A DNA stretch of 64,000 nt from Thalassotalea psychrophila (lineage in GTDB: Bacteria; Pseudomonadota; Gammaproteobacteria; Enterobacterales; Alteromonadaceae). Every line of letters starts with the position of its first letter. The first letter of the stretch is position 1. The notes beneath the pieces were generated by a model. That model was not told where the DNA came from. It saw only the letters and a program-made list of their open reading frames with translations, and searched no databases. The position numbers and the translations under genes are program-made. Where the stretch lies: NCBI RefSeq assembly GCF_031583595.1, contig NZ_CP134145.1, positions 496,001 through 560,000 of the forward strand, in the 5' to 3' direction. Of the stretch, positions 62,853-64,000 are shown piece after piece.

Positions 62853-64000
62853 ATGAATAAGGTAAACGGAGTAATTAAATGCATAGGATTATTATCCCTA
62901 ATATTGCTAACTAGCTCCTGTAGTATTCAAACTAAAGAGCTGGATGTAATCCCGGATATTGAAAACTCTTTCATTGATGAAGGTAAAGTTGAACTTGCAA
63001 CAAACTGGTGGCAGTCATTTGAAGACGCTAAATTAAATGAACTTATTGCCATTGGTTTAGAAAATAATCAATCATTAGCATCAAGCTTAGCCAAAGTAAA
63101 AAGTGCAACCGCAGGTTTAACTGTAAGCCAGTCCAATAAATATCCCGATTTAAATTTAACCGCCAGTAGTCGAAGTGATTTTGACAATATGGATAAAGCA
63201 AATAGTGCATCTGTTGGTTTAACTTCTTCATGGGAACTAGATTTATGGGGGCGAATAGCCTCTCTTGAGCAAAGAGCTGTTTGGGATGTTGTGGCACGGC
63301 AAGCGCTTTACAAGGCAAGAGCTAATGCCGTTGCTGGCTCTATTGCTAATGCTTGGTTTGGCTGGATAGCTGCAACTGACAAACAAAGACTTTTTGCCGA
63401 TCAATATAAACGGACCAACTCGGCCTTAAAGGTCATTAATCGCCGTTTTGCTCTGGGCAAAAATTCAATAACAGACATATGGCAACAGCAAAGGCTATTA
63501 GAATCAATTGTTACGCAACAAACTGTAAACGATGCCCGCTTAGCTATTTTTGCCAAGCAATTGGCATTGTGGCTCGGGGTGAAATCGTCACAGTTATCGC
63601 AATTAACACAAACCTCATTACCAAAGGTTCCACCATTGCCGAGTATCGGGCTGCCTTTAAGTGCTTTGCAATATCGTCCTGATATTCAACAAGCCTTTGC
63701 CGAATTGCAAGCATCCAATGCCTCAATGGCTGCTGCGGTTACCGACAGATTTCCAAGAATTACGCTAAGAGCCAGTTACTCAACTAATAAAAATAATGTC
63801 CAAGATTTATTTGATGATTGGAGTGGCTCGTTAATTTCATCATTGGTGTTACCGCTATTTGATGCAGGCGCGAAAAAAGCTGTAGTTAAACAAAAAGAAT
63901 ATGATCTACAAGCGAGCTTTGCCGATTATAAGCAAACCTGGTTAGAAGCAATTTATGCAGTCGAGACATCGTTAATTACTGAACAACAATTAACAAAAGT
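62853..64000 (+). CDS. NodT-type outer-membrane efflux lipoprotein (5' part)
   Basis: The first 382 or so codons of an outer-membrane factor of the TolC/NodT family, running off the window end. Lipoprotein signal LLTSSCSIQ, then WWQSFEDAKLNELIAIGLENN, the NodT-type start of the helical barrel. SSWELDLWGRI is the typical turn before the first beta strands, and LPSIGLPLSALQYRPDIQQA is the conserved middle motif with RPD. It forms the outer-membrane exit duct for an RND or ABC efflux pump, whose partner genes should follow to the right. The C-terminal half is missing only because of the window edge. Confidence 0.92.
   Translation, partial: MNKVNGVIKCIGLLSLILLTSSCSIQTKELDVIPDIENSFIDEGKVELATNWWQSFEDAKLNELIAIGLENNQSLASSLAKVKSATAGLTVSQSNKYPDLNLTASSRSDFDNMDKANSASVGLTSSWELDLWGRIASLEQRAVWDVVARQALYKARANAVAGSIANAWFGWIAATDKQRLFADQYKRTNSALKVINRRFALGKNSITDIWQQQRLLESIVTQQTVNDARLAIFAKQLALWLGVKSSQLSQLTQTSLPKVPPLPSIGLPLSALQYRPDIQQAFAELQASNASMAAAVTDRFPRITLRASYSTNKNNVQDLFDDWSGSLISSLVLPLFDAGAKKAVVKQKEYDLQASFADYKQTWLEAIYAVETSLITEQQLTK

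Overview
The window looks like chromosome from a marine gammaproteobacterium of the Alteromonadales, most plausibly a Colwelliaceae-like organism. This is inferred from low-GC coding sequence, TonB-dependent receptors of the large marine type, two proteins with GlyGly-CTERM sorting tails, six formylglycine sulfatases, and an assimilatory nirB-nirD-cobA cluster. No rRNA, tRNA, CRISPR array, integrase or intact transposase was seen.

Region 1 (about 0.1-42.9 kb) reads as a large catabolic locus for a sulfated, fucose-containing and probably uronate-containing polysaccharide (fucoidan-like). It starts with uxaC-uxuA for uronate catabolism. Next come a large secreted GlyGly-CTERM protein (3.4-6.9 kb), a small PspC-like gene, and a minus-strand TonB receptor with a membrane protein. 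A FadR-type GntR regulator with two apparent winged-helix domains follows. The main plus-strand run (11.9-22.4 kb) has a 33-residue orphan Tat leader, five sulfatases in tandem and a GH29 alpha-L-fucosidase. After it come a 977-residue TonB receptor and a second GlyGly-CTERM protein whose N-terminal domain is homologous to that of the first. The rest of the region has a secreted double DUF1080 protein, a beta-helix lipoprotein, a Sel1-repeat protein, a sixth sulfatase, a Tat-exported GH141-like beta-helix protein, an SGNH hydrolase, a second GH29 fucosidase and a Gfo/Idh/MocA oxidoreductase.

Region 2 (43.0-60.7 kb) is nitrogen and general metabolism. A cytoplasmic NasA/NapA-type molybdopterin nitrate reductase is followed by a DmsB-DmsC fusion protein and a small uncharacterised partner, which suggests quinol-linked assimilatory nitrate reduction. 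NirB, NirD and CobA lie 9 kb downstream. Between the two lie an SDR, two small hypotheticals, a three-gene set (acyltransferase-3, a BshA-like glycosyltransferase, and a dicarboxylate symporter fused to a solute-binding domain) and a BCCT transporter.

Region 3 (60.7-64 kb) holds a repeat-rich intergenic stretch, a YHYH-domain lipoprotein with a Glu-Pro linker, and the 5' part of a NodT-type outer-membrane efflux lipoprotein cut by the window end.

Possible working model for region 1: surface proteins and TonB receptors capture and import oligosaccharides. Periplasmic or outer-membrane sulfatases, fucosidases and beta-helix enzymes strip sulfate and fucose. DUF1080 proteins may open oxidised glycosidic bonds, and UxaC/UxuA send glucuronate into central metabolism. 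Short tandem repeats and palindromes in several upstream regions are candidate control elements. All substrate assignments are inferred from gene content.
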